DNA of 62,766 bases. Source: an uncultured bacterium (lineage in GTDB: Bacteria > Bacillota > Clostridia > Lachnospirales > Lachnospiraceae). The position numbers and the translations under genes are program-made. Positions within the stretch are counted from its first letter, which is position 1. Every line of letters begins with the position of its first letter. Below, in pieces: positions 43,973 through 51,350 of this stretch. The notes below the pieces were generated by a model. That model searched no databases, had not been told where the DNA came from, and worked only from the letters and a program-made list of their open reading frames with translations. Location of the stretch: positions 1 to 62,766 of the forward strand of contig CALBJL010000049.1 of the NCBI GenBank assembly GCA_937893485.1, given 5' to 3'.

Positions 43973-44009
43973 AATGGGCGCGCGGAGCATGATGCTTCGT
44001 GCGCTCATT
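43973..44009. terminator. Terminator between the XRE gene and the DtxR-family gene
   Basis: AATG-GGCGC..GGAGCAT pairs with ATGCTTC..GCGCTCATT across a short loop between convergent genes; T tracts are weak. Confidence 0.6.
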
Positions 44010-44022
44010 GGATCATTAAGTA

Positions 44023-44397
44023 TTATTTTCCTGTTGACACATTGCGTTTCATGGCTTCAAAGCTCTCCTGACTGATGACATGCTCAATCTTACATGCATC
44101 TTCGGCGGCAATGTCGGCGGGTACGCCGAGACTCTCCAGGAAAGCAGATAAAAATTCATGTCTTTCATAGATCATCTCTGCGATTCGTTTTCCTTCGTCC
44201 GTCAGGTAGATAAAGCCTGCATCCGTGACGGTGATGCGTCCCTTTTCACGCAGATTTTTCATAGCGATGCTGACGCTGGATTTTTTATAATTTAATTCAT
44301 TTGCAATATCAACGGAACGAACAACGGGAAGGCGCTTGCTCAGAAGCAAGATCGTTTCCAGATAATTCTCTGCCGACTCATTTACTACAAGACCCAT
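44023..44397 (-). CDS. DtxR/MntR family metal-dependent regulator
   Basis: The 124-residue protein has an N-terminal winged HTH (VRSVDIANELNYKKSSVSIA, then MKNLREKGRITV) and the metal-binding dimerisation domain with GKRIAEMIYERHEFLSAFLE and EDACKIEHVIS. The positions Glu and His in these two motifs are the usual ligands. There is no C-terminal SH3-like domain, so it is the short MntR-like form. It sits divergently next to the feoAAB operon and is the likely Fe2+ or Mn2+-dependent repressor of iron uptake. GGAGGATTGATCC precedes the ATG. A TTAACCTAA half-site at 44414-44422 just upstream resembles half of a DtxR-type operator; the second half is not clear. Confidence 0.88.
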   Translation of the reverse strand: MGLVVNESAENYLETILLLSKRLPVVRSVDIANELNYKKSSVSIAMKNLREKGRITVTDAGFIYLTDEGKRIAEMIYERHEFLSAFLESLGVPADIAAEDACKIEHVISQESFEAMKRNVSTGK

Positions 44398-44506
44398 GGA
44401 TCAATCCTCCTATTTAACCTAATAACTGCAATCATTATAGCATAATATAGACAAAAAAACAAATAAGGAACGGCTAAATTTCGTTTGATTTATCGATAAA
44501 AAGTTA

Positions 44507-44535
44507 TTGACATCTAACAAAAAACAGCATATACT
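44507..44535 (+). promoter_or_regulatory. feo operon promoter
   Basis: TTGACA (44507-44512), 17-bp spacer, TATACT (44530-44535), 70 bases before the first feoA. Confidence 0.82.
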
Positions 44536-44604
44536 AACGGCAGAAAACAAGTTTTGTGTTCTTTTTATAGATAAAAGATAAACTACAAAACAGAAAGGAG
44601 ATCT

Positions 44605-44817
44605 ATGATGCCCCTGACAATGGCGAAAAAAGGCGAAGAAAACACCATCAAACATGTTGGTGGAAAAGAGGAAACCAGAAAATTTCTTGAGAAACTTGGT
44701 TTTGTGGTTGGCAGTGTGGTGACCGTTGTGTCTGATGTTGGCGGTAATGTGATCGTAAATATAAAGGACTCACGCGTCGCGCTCGGCAAAGATATGGCGA
44801 ATAAGATCTTAGTCTAA
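44605..44817 (+). CDS. feoA: FeoA family iron transport protein (first copy)
   Basis: The 70-residue SH3-like protein has the FeoA pattern KFLEKLGFVVGSVVTVVSDV and ends DMANKILV. FeoA assists FeoB in ferrous iron uptake, probably at its cytosolic side. AGGAG lies before the tandem ATGs (44605, 44608). A second feoA follows 12 bases later. Confidence 0.88.
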   Translation: MMPLTMAKKGEENTIKHVGGKEETRKFLEKLGFVVGSVVTVVSDVGGNVIVNIKDSRVALGKDMANKILV

Positions 44818-44829
44818 GAGGAGGATTGT

Positions 44830-45051
44830 ATGAGTACGTTAAAAGATGCAAAAGTCGGCGCTCACGTAACCGTTACCAAGCTGAACGGCGAGGGAGCAGT
44901 CAAGAGAAGAATCATGGATATGGGTATTACCAAGGGCGTGGATGTATATGTCCGCAAGGTAGCACCGCTGGGCGACCCGATTGAGGTTACCGTCAGAGGT
45001 TATGAGCTCTCACTTCGTAAGGCAGATGCTGAGATGATTGAAGTGCAGTAG
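44830..45051 (+). CDS. feoA: FeoA family iron transport protein (second copy)
   Basis: The 73-residue protein has the standard FeoA motif GEGAVKRRIMDMGITKGVDV and the end DPIEVTVRGYELSLRKADAE, closer to canonical FeoA than the first copy. Two different FeoA proteins upstream of FeoB are common in Clostridia. AGAGGAGG precedes the ATG. The 105 bases before feoB show no gene or clear promoter. Confidence 0.93.
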   Translation: MSTLKDAKVGAHVTVTKLNGEGAVKRRIMDMGITKGVDVYVRKVAPLGDPIEVTVRGYELSLRKADAEMIEVQ

Positions 45052-45156
45052 CGCATATTTTTTTGATCGCACGTTAGTTTGTGCTAACGGAAGATAGCTG
45101 CAAGCAATAAAAGTTACATAACAAATTACTATTATTATTATAGAAAGGACACGATT

Positions 45157-47316
45157 ATGGCAGTAAAAATTGCACTTGCCGGAAACCCTAACTGCGGCAA
45201 GACTACATTATTTAATGCGCTGACCGGATCAAACCAGTTCGTAGGAAACTGGCCGGGCGTAACTGTTGAGAAAAAGGAAGGAAAGCTGAAAGGTCACAAG
45301 GATGTTGTGATCATGGACCTTCCGGGAATCTACTCCCTGTCTCCGTACACACTGGAGGAGGTTGTAGCAAGAAATTATCTGATTACCGAGCGCCCTGACG
45401 CGATCTTAAATATCGTAGACGGGACAAACCTGGAGCGTAACCTGTACCTGACCACTCAGCTGTTAGAGCTGGGTATCCCGACTGTTATCGCAGTCAACAT
45501 GTCAGACTTAGTCGCCAAGAGCGGAAACAAGATCCATCTTGAGGAGCTGTCAAAGCAGCTGGGCTGCGAGGTTGTAGAGATTTCTGCATTAAAGGGAACC
45601 GGTGTAAAGAAGGCGGCAGAGAAGGTGGTTGCACAGGCTACTTCAAAGGCGGCAGCACCCGCACCTATTACATATGGCGCAGAGCTTGAGGATGCAATCA
45701 ACTCAGTTGTAGCTAAGATCAGCGGAGTACCCGAGGAGGAGAAGCGTTTCTTTGCAATCAAGTTATTAGAGAGCGATGAGAAGATCTCAGCAAATCTGGC
45801 AAGCGTGCCGGATGTATCCGCTGAGATCGCAAAATTAGAGAAGGCTATGGATGATGATGCAGAGAGTATCGTCACCAACGAGCGTTATCAGTACATTTCA
45901 TCAATCATTGGGAAGTGCATGACTAAGGCAAGCAGCAAAGAGAAACTGACGATCTCAGATAAGATCGACCGCGTTGTGACAAATCGTATTTTAGCGCTCC
46001 CGATATTCGCGCTGGTTATGTTTGTTGTTTACTATGTATCAGTTACAACCGTAGGAGCATTCGTTACTGATTGGACAAATGATGTATTATTCGGCGAGAT
46101 CATTCCTCCTGCAATTGAGGCAGGTCTGAATGCTATCGGATGTGCAGACTGGCTGCAGGGACTGATCCTTGACGGTATCGTAGCCGGTGTCGGAGCCGTA
46201 CTCGGATTCGTACCGCAGATGCTCGTACTCTTCCTGTTCCTCGCATTCTTAGAGGGATGTGGATATATGGCACGTATCGCGTTCATCATGGATCGTATTT
46301 TCCGTAAATTTGGTTTATCAGGAAAGTCCTTTATCCCGATGCTGATCGCTTCCGGATGTGGAGTCCCCGGTGTCATGGCTTCCAGAACAATTGAGAATGA
46401 CCGTGACCGTAAGATGACAATTATGACAACAACCTTTATCCCTTGTGGAGCAAAGCTGCCGATCATCGCCATGATCGCAGGTGCGTTCTTTAATAATTCC
46501 GGATGGGTAGCATGGAGTGCATGGTTGATCGGTATTGTAGCCATCGTATGCTCAGGTATCATCTTAAAGAAAACAAAACTGTTCGCAGGCGAGCCGGCTC
46601 CGTTCGTTATGGAGCTGCCTGCTTACCACTGGCCGACCGTAGGAAACGTTCTTCGTTCTATGTGGGAGCGCGGATGGTCATTCATCAAGAAGGCTGGTAC
46701 AATCATTCTGTTATCAACGATCGTTCTGTGGTTCTTAATGAGCTTCGGATGGGTAGACGGTAGCTTCACAATGCTTGAGGCTGAGCAGTTAAACGATAGT
46801 ATCCTTGCAAAGATCGGTAGCGCAATCGGCTGGATCTTCGCACCGCTTGGCTGGACACAGGCAGGCGAGGGCTGGAAGATGGCAGTTGCAGCCGTTACAG
46901 GTCTGATCGCAAAGGAGAACGTCGTAGCTACATTCGGTATGCTGTACGGATTTGCAGAGGTTGCAGAGGATGGATCTGAGATCTGGGGTAATCTGGCACA
47001 GGCAATGACTCCGATTGCAGCATTTGGATTCATGGTATTCAACCTGTTGTGTGCTCCCTGCTTCGCAGCAATGGGTGCGATCAAGCGTGAGATGAACAAC
47101 ACCAAGTGGTTCTGGATCGCAATCGGATATCAATGTATCTTAGCTTATATCGTAGCAATGTGTATCTATCAGATCGGAACTGTATTTACAACAGGTGCAT
47201 TCGGCATCGGAACGGTCGTAGCGATCGTATTTGTGATCGGATTCTTATATTTGTTGTTCCGTCCCGCTCCGAAGGAGACTGAGCATAAGGTCAGCGCATT
47301 TGCAAAGGCAAACTAA
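45157..47316 (+). CDS. feoB: Ferrous iron transport protein B
   Basis: The 719-residue protein takes up Fe2+ across the cytoplasmic membrane. The N-terminal G domain has G1 GNPNCGKTT, G3 DLPGIYSLSPYT and G4 AVNMSD (NxxD variant), then a helical GDI-like domain (about 170-260) and the membrane part with eight or so helices and the two gate motifs GCGVPG-type IASGCGVPGVMASRT and PCFAAMGAIK. Codon use is highly biased toward optimal codons, like fba and glnN. Confidence 0.97.
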   Translation: MAVKIALAGNPNCGKTTLFNALTGSNQFVGNWPGVTVEKKEGKLKGHKDVVIMDLPGIYSLSPYTLEEVVARNYLITERPDAILNIVDGTNLERNLYLTTQLLELGIPTVIAVNMSDLVAKSGNKIHLEELSKQLGCEVVEISALKGTGVKKAAEKVVAQATSKAAAPAPITYGAELEDAINSVVAKISGVPEEEKRFFAIKLLESDEKISANLASVPDVSAEIAKLEKAMDDDAESIVTNERYQYISSIIGKCMTKASSKEKLTISDKIDRVVTNRILALPIFALVMFVVYYVSVTTVGAFVTDWTNDVLFGEIIPPAIEAGLNAIGCADWLQGLILDGIVAGVGAVLGFVPQMLVLFLFLAFLEGCGYMARIAFIMDRIFRKFGLSGKSFIPMLIASGCGVPGVMASRTIENDRDRKMTIMTTTFIPCGAKLPIIAMIAGAFFNNSGWVAWSAWLIGIVAIVCSGIILKKTKLFAGEPAPFVMELPAYHWPTVGNVLRSMWERGWSFIKKAGTIILLSTIVLWFLMSFGWVDGSFTMLEAEQLNDSILAKIGSAIGWIFAPLGWTQAGEGWKMAVAAVTGLIAKENVVATFGMLYGFAEVAEDGSEIWGNLAQAMTPIAAFGFMVFNLLCAPCFAAMGAIKREMNNTKWFWIAIGYQCILAYIVAMCIYQIGTVFTTGAFGIGTVVAIVFVIGFLYLLFRPAPKETEHKVSAFAKAN

Positions 47317-47330
47317 TCAGTAAATCATAG

Positions 47331-47379
47331 AACTGTCCAGAGTCAGAGCAATATGGCGAACGATCTCTGGGCAGTTTTT
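47331..47379 (+). terminator. Terminator-like stem after feoB
   Basis: AACTGtCCAGAG and CTCTGGgCAGTT pair (one G-T) across a 22-base loop and T5 follows, just before the small Cys-rich gene. Partial read-through would set that gene at lower level. Confidence 0.65.
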
Positions 47380-47408
47380 GAAATTATAGTTAAAGGAGGG
47401 TATATACA

Positions 47409-47540
47409 ATGGGAACAGTAATTGTATTAGTAGTGCTGGGCGCAGTCGTAGCCCTCATTATCCGCAGTATTGTAAAGGACAAAAAAAGTGGCAAATCATC
47501 GTGCGGTGGTGATTGCAGCAAATGTAAGGGCTGTCATTGA
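47409..47540 (+). CDS. FeoB-associated Cys-rich membrane protein
   Basis: This 43-residue gene encodes an N-terminal membrane helix (TVIVLVVLGAVVALIIRSIV, residues 3-22), a Lys-rich linker and a C-terminal Cys motif SSCGGDCSKCKGCH with four Cys and one His. Size, position after feoB and Cys pattern fit the FeoB-associated Cys-rich membrane protein family, thought to help iron transfer. AAAGGAGGG precedes the ATG. Confidence 0.88.
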   Translation: MGTVIVLVVLGAVVALIIRSIVKDKKSGKSSCGGDCSKCKGCH

Positions 47541-47614
47541 GTATCGTACATTTGCAGGAAAATCATCGGTATAGACACGAAAACTTAATATTCTTCGGTA
47601 TTTGCGCAGACATC

Positions 47615-47642
47615 TTTACGGTTGCGTGAAAGGTGTTATAAT
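47615..47642 (+). promoter_or_regulatory. gabT promoter
   Basis: TTTACG (47615-47620), 16-bp spacer, TATAAT (47637-47642). Transcription should start near 47649, only a few bases before the terminator stem. The stretch 47541-47614 shows no gene. Confidence 0.65.
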
Positions 47643-47655
47643 GAGTATCGAACAG

Positions 47656-47695
47656 GGACAATGGCGTACTGGGTCGTACGTCGTTGTCCTTTTTT
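47656..47695 (+). terminator. Intrinsic terminator/attenuator in the gabT leader
   Basis: GGACAATGGCGTAC and GTACGTCGTTGTCC form a 14-bp stem (two G-U pairs) with loop TGGGTC and a T6-T7 tract. It lies between the promoter and the gabT start, so it must be bypassed for gabT expression. Confidence 0.82.
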
Positions 47696-47736
47696 ACGTT
47701 ATAAAAACAGATCTATACCTAAAGGAGGAGAACATC

Positions 47737-49098
47737 ATGTTAAGAACTGACTTACCCAAAATCATTACAGAAACTTTACCAGGACCGAAAGCGAAAGCAC
47801 TTATTGACCGCAGAAAGGCTGCGACACCGACCGCGATCGGCTGCGTTTATCCCGTAGCAATCGCACGCGGCGAGGGCGCAATGATCGAGGATGTGGATGG
47901 AAATAAATTTTTGGACTGGATCGGCGGAGTCGGCGTGCTGAATATCGGTTATTCTCAGCCGGAGGTCGTAGAGGCAGTCAAAGAACAGGCAGATAAATAT
48001 TTTCACGGCATGTTTAATATCGTGACACATGAGGGTTATGTCGCTCTGGCGGAGAAGCTGTCGCAGATCGCTCCGGTGAAAGGCGATAAGAAAAAGGCAT
48101 TTTTTGCGAACAGCGGTGCAGAGGCGGATGAGAATGCAGTAAAAGTAGCAAAAGCATTTACCAAGCGCAATCATATTATTGTATTTTCCGGCGCATTCCA
48201 CGGACGAACCCTGCTCACAATGTCCATGACATCGAAGAAAGCATATGCCATCGGCATGGGACCGTTCCCCGATGGTGTATACCGTGCGCAGTTCCCGTAT
48301 TATTACCGCAATCCCGAAGGAATGCCGCAGGAAAAGGCGTGTGACTACTATCTGTCATCCATTCAGGCAGTGTTTGAGCAGTGTGCACCGGCAGATACGA
48401 TCGCAGCGATCGTCGTAGAGCCGCTGCAGGGCGAGGGTGGATTTATTCCGGCACCGATTGAGTGGGTGAAGGCAGTCCGTAAAATCTGCGATGACAACGG
48501 CATTCTGCTGGTCGCGGATGAGGTACAGAGCGGATTCTGCCGTACCGGACGTATGTTTGCAACTGATTACTGGAAAGAAGCCGGTGTGCAGCCGGATATT
48601 ATAGCAACCGCAAAGTCGATTGCAGCCGGTGTTCCGCTGTCAGCGATTATTGCCAGAGAGGAGATCATGGAGGCGCCTGCAAAGGGAACGATTGGAGGTA
48701 CATTCTGCGGTAATGCACTCGCATGTGCAGCAGCATTAAAGACGATCGAGATCATGGAGCGCGACCATCTGGCTGACCGTTCACTGGAAATCGGTAAAAA
48801 AGTCACCGACCGCTATCATGAGTGGCAGAAGAAATACCGTTGTATCGGCGATGTCCGTGGTCTGGGCGGAATGATCGGACTGGAGCTTGTCAAGGATCAG
48901 GAGGGCAAGGAGCCGGATGCACCGCTGACAGCAGCGCTCATACAGGAATGTGCGAAAAACGGTCTGTTAGTCGAGAATGCAGGTACTTACGGCAATGTCG
49001 TCCGTTTCCTCGGACCGCTTGTGATGACGGATGAGCAGTTGGAAGCCGGTTTAGAGATCATGGAAAAAGCACTTGTAAAGTGCATGGAAGAGGAGTAA
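47737..49098 (+). CDS. gabT: 4-aminobutyrate aminotransferase (class III)
   Basis: The 453-residue PLP enzyme fits class III omega-aminotransferases: FFANSGAEADENAVKVAKAF, FSGAFHGRTLLTMSMTSK, ILLVADEVQSGFCRTGRMFA and the PLP Lys293 in IATAKSIAAGVPL, with GGTFCGNALACAAAL. The GABA assignment rests on its closeness (4-base gap) to 4-hydroxybutyrate dehydrogenase, which uses its product succinate semialdehyde; specificity for other omega-amino acids is possible. AAAGGAGGAG precedes the ATG at 47737; an in-frame ATG at 47641 lies at the promoter and is rejected. Confidence 0.88.
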   Translation: MLRTDLPKIITETLPGPKAKALIDRRKAATPTAIGCVYPVAIARGEGAMIEDVDGNKFLDWIGGVGVLNIGYSQPEVVEAVKEQADKYFHGMFNIVTHEGYVALAEKLSQIAPVKGDKKKAFFANSGAEADENAVKVAKAFTKRNHIIVFSGAFHGRTLLTMSMTSKKAYAIGMGPFPDGVYRAQFPYYYRNPEGMPQEKACDYYLSSIQAVFEQCAPADTIAAIVVEPLQGEGGFIPAPIEWVKAVRKICDDNGILLVADEVQSGFCRTGRMFATDYWKEAGVQPDIIATAKSIAAGVPLSAIIAREEIMEAPAKGTIGGTFCGNALACAAALKTIEIMERDHLADRSLEIGKKVTDRYHEWQKKYRCIGDVRGLGGMIGLELVKDQEGKEPDAPLTAALIQECAKNGLLVENAGTYGNVVRFLGPLVMTDEQLEAGLEIMEKALVKCMEEE

Positions 49099-49102
49099 AA
49101 AC

Positions 49103-50227
49103 ATGCAGCAGTTAATGATAAAACCAACGATACATAAGTTTGACACCGCAAAGGAGTTCGCAGAGGGCTTTTCTCTCGGAAAAGGAGATTTACTATTTAC
49201 AAACCGACATGTGTACGAGAAGTATTTTGCGTCGCTGGATCTGGGATGTCAGGTGATCTATCGGGAAACATTTGGATCTGGAGAGCCTACAGACGAAATG
49301 GCAGAGGCGATTTATAAGGCTATTTATACGAATGGGCAGACTGCTCCAAAACGCATCATAGCGATCGGAGGAGGCTCTATTCTCGACTTGGCGAAGCTGT
49401 ATGCGCTCAAACAGACATCACCGATTCTTGATCTGTATGACGGAAAAATTCCGGTGGAAAAGGATAAGAAGCTGATTCTTGTTCCGACGACCTGTGGAAC
49501 AGGTTCGGAAGTGACAAATATCTCTATTCTCGCGTTAAAAAGCAGAGGGACGAAAAAGGGGTTGGCACATGAGGCATTGTATGCGGATCAGGCAGTATTG
49601 ATCCCTCAGCTGCTAGAGGATCTGCCGGATTATGTGTTTGCGACCAGTTCGATTGATGCATTGATCCATGCGATTGAATCGACGCTCTCACCGAAGGGTA
49701 ATACATATACGAGGATGTTCGGATACCGTGCGATCGAAATGATCCTGAACGGCTACAAGGTGATCCGCGATCAGGGTATGGAGGCGAGAAAGCCGTTGCT
49801 TAACGATTTTATGCTGGCATCCAACTATGCCGGAATCGCATTCGGCAATGCGGGCTGTGCAGCAGTACACGCACTCAGCTATCCGCTCGGTGCGACGTAT
49901 CATGTGGCACACGGTGAATCAAATTATGCGATGTTTACCGGAGTCATGAAAAACTATATGGAGCTGAAAACAGACGGAGAGATCGCGGTGTTGAACCGTT
50001 TTCTGGCGGATATTCTCGAATGTCCGGTGAGATATGTCTATGAGGAGCTCGAAAAGCTGCTCAATGTGCTTATTCCGAAAAAAGCGCTGCATGAGTATGG
50101 TGTCACAGAGGCACAGCTGGATGAGTTTGCCGATTCCGTAATGGAAAATCAGGGCAGACTGATGGCGAACAATTTTGTGCCGTTAGACAGGGAGCGTGTG
50201 TATAAGATCTACCGTGAATTGTGGTAG
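49103..50227 (+). CDS. 4hbD: 4-hydroxybutyrate dehydrogenase (iron-containing ADH)
   Basis: The 374-residue group III alcohol dehydrogenase closely follows the Clostridium kluyveri 4-hydroxybutyrate dehydrogenase along its length: HKFDTAKEFAEGF, IIAIGGGSILDLAKLYALK (NAD site), LILVPTTCGTGSEVTNISIL, TSSIDALIHAIESTLSP and the metal site AVHALSYPLGATYHVAHGES. It reduces succinate semialdehyde from GABA to 4-hydroxybutyrate, a step to butyrate in anaerobes. The following steps (CoA transferase, 4-hydroxybutyryl-CoA dehydratase) are not in the window. Confidence 0.92.
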   Translation: MQQLMIKPTIHKFDTAKEFAEGFSLGKGDLLFTNRHVYEKYFASLDLGCQVIYRETFGSGEPTDEMAEAIYKAIYTNGQTAPKRIIAIGGGSILDLAKLYALKQTSPILDLYDGKIPVEKDKKLILVPTTCGTGSEVTNISILALKSRGTKKGLAHEALYADQAVLIPQLLEDLPDYVFATSSIDALIHAIESTLSPKGNTYTRMFGYRAIEMILNGYKVIRDQGMEARKPLLNDFMLASNYAGIAFGNAGCAAVHALSYPLGATYHVAHGESNYAMFTGVMKNYMELKTDGEIAVLNRFLADILECPVRYVYEELEKLLNVLIPKKALHEYGVTEAQLDEFADSVMENQGRLMANNFVPLDRERVYKIYRELW

Positions 50228-50266
50228 ACCGTTGCGGATGGATGATCCGGCGGTTGTGATTGACAG

Positions 50267-51019
50267 TTACAGCCGCAGGATCTCCCATTTGGAGGCAACG
50301 CCCAGCTTCCGGAACAGATTTTGAAGATGTTTTTGCAGAGTATTATCGCGGATGCCGAGTGCGTCCGCGATTTCTGTATTCGATTCAAAACGGTACAGAT
50401 GGGCGAGCAGCTCTGTCTCGCGTGCAGTCAGGCCGTATTCCTTCTGCATGGCGGTCAGACGCTGTGTATTGGCCATCGGAGCGGCAGAAACAGGTGTCAG
50501 AATCCGGTGCATGACGGCGTTCAGATGGACACCGAGCGCACGCATATAAAACATGTCATCCGTGGCGAAGGAGCCGTCCGCGCGCGTGCGGTAGAGCGTG
50601 AGCAGACCGAGCAGATGACCTTCATATACGATCGTAAACTGCATGTCGTCGTACACATCATATTTGTGGTAGCAGTTGACATACAGCGGGGAATTCAGGC
50701 GCGTTGCGTCGGCTAAGATCGCACTGGAGCGCATGAGCTGGGATTCCTTGGCATAGAGATTCCACAGCGTGTAGTCGGATTCCGGATCGTTGGCGATGTA
50801 GTTCTGCTCTGCCTCCGTAAAATAGTCGGGATAGCAGATCGGATTGCACAGCGTCACATCATCCGGATCGCGGTTCGCTTTCAGCAGAATGCTCGCGTAG
50901 CTGAACGGAATGATGATCTTCAGGCGTTGGAAAAAATTATGTTTAATATCTTCGAGGGAATGCCAGTTGTACATCTCGTAGATCAGGTCATTGATGACTA
51001 AAAAGTGGTTTTTTTCCAT
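50267..51019 (-). CDS. LuxR family transcriptional regulator
   Basis: The 250-residue protein has an N-terminal GAF-like sensor part (about 1-165) and a C-terminal LuxR HTH (about 190-248: KEYGLTARETELLAHLYRFE, TEIADALGIRDNTLQKHLQN, LFRKLGVASKWEIL). It lies between the gabT-4hbD unit, on which it converges, and the divergent putrescine aminotransferase gene, so it is the likely regulator of the polyamine island. AAAGGAGGAGTTCTTTT precedes the ATG at 51019. The signal is unknown. Confidence 0.86.
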   Translation of the reverse strand: MEKNHFLVINDLIYEMYNWHSLEDIKHNFFQRLKIIIPFSYASILLKANRDPDDVTLCNPICYPDYFTEAEQNYIANDPESDYTLWNLYAKESQLMRSSAILADATRLNSPLYVNCYHKYDVYDDMQFTIVYEGHLLGLLTLYRTRADGSFATDDMFYMRALGVHLNAVMHRILTPVSAAPMANTQRLTAMQKEYGLTARETELLAHLYRFESNTEIADALGIRDNTLQKHLQNLFRKLGVASKWEILRL

Positions 51020-51073
51020 AAAAGAACTCCTCCTTTGTGTATACATCGCGACACAGATGTGTTTGATACTGTT

Positions 51074-51106
51074 ATGATAACGCAGAAACTACTTAAAAAC
51101 AAGTAG
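51074..51106 (-). promoter_or_regulatory. luxR promoter overlapped by a dyad
   Basis: On the minus strand TTGTTT (51097-51102), 17-bp spacer, TATCAT (51074-51079). The dyad CTACTT-N6-AAGTAG (51089-51106) overlaps the -35, fitting autoregulation or control of the divergent gene. Confidence 0.5.
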
Positions 51107-51146
51107 ACATAACGGAAAATAATTAGAAATTAAGTAAAATTAGGAA

Positions 51147-51175
51147 TGGAAAATACATACAGCGGATGCTATACT
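51147..51175 (+). promoter_or_regulatory. Candidate promoter of the putrescine aminotransferase gene
   Basis: TGGAAA, 17-bp spacer, TATACT (51170-51175); the -35 is weak, as expected for an activated promoter. The 331-base gap 51020-51350 holds only this promoter, the luxR promoter and the terminator below. Confidence 0.5.
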
Positions 51176-51204
51176 AATCTCAGCTCAAGGGAGCGGATAC
51201 AAAG

Positions 51205-51241
51205 ACGTATCTGAAACAGATAGTTTCAGGTGCGTTTTTTT
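51205..51241 (+). terminator. Intrinsic terminator/attenuator in the aminotransferase leader
   Basis: ACGTAT-CTGAAAC pairs with GTTTCAG-GTGCGT (13 bp, two G-U) and T6-T7 follows. It lies between the promoter and the start codon at 51351, on a transcript with no other gene. Confidence 0.82.
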
Positions 51242-51350
51242 GTTATCAGAATCACCTGCATTCACACAGAGGCCTGGTGCGGAGCCGGTGAGGCAAACAA
51301 AACTGTTCAAGGGATTAGATAAAAACAAAGGAAAGGATAAGGTGGACATT

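Noticed and set aside
47541..50227. Agmatine deiminase (aguA) among the island genes
   Set aside because: No protein in 47-60 kb has the guanidine-modifying enzyme motifs (such as the GCC-type catalytic Cys region).
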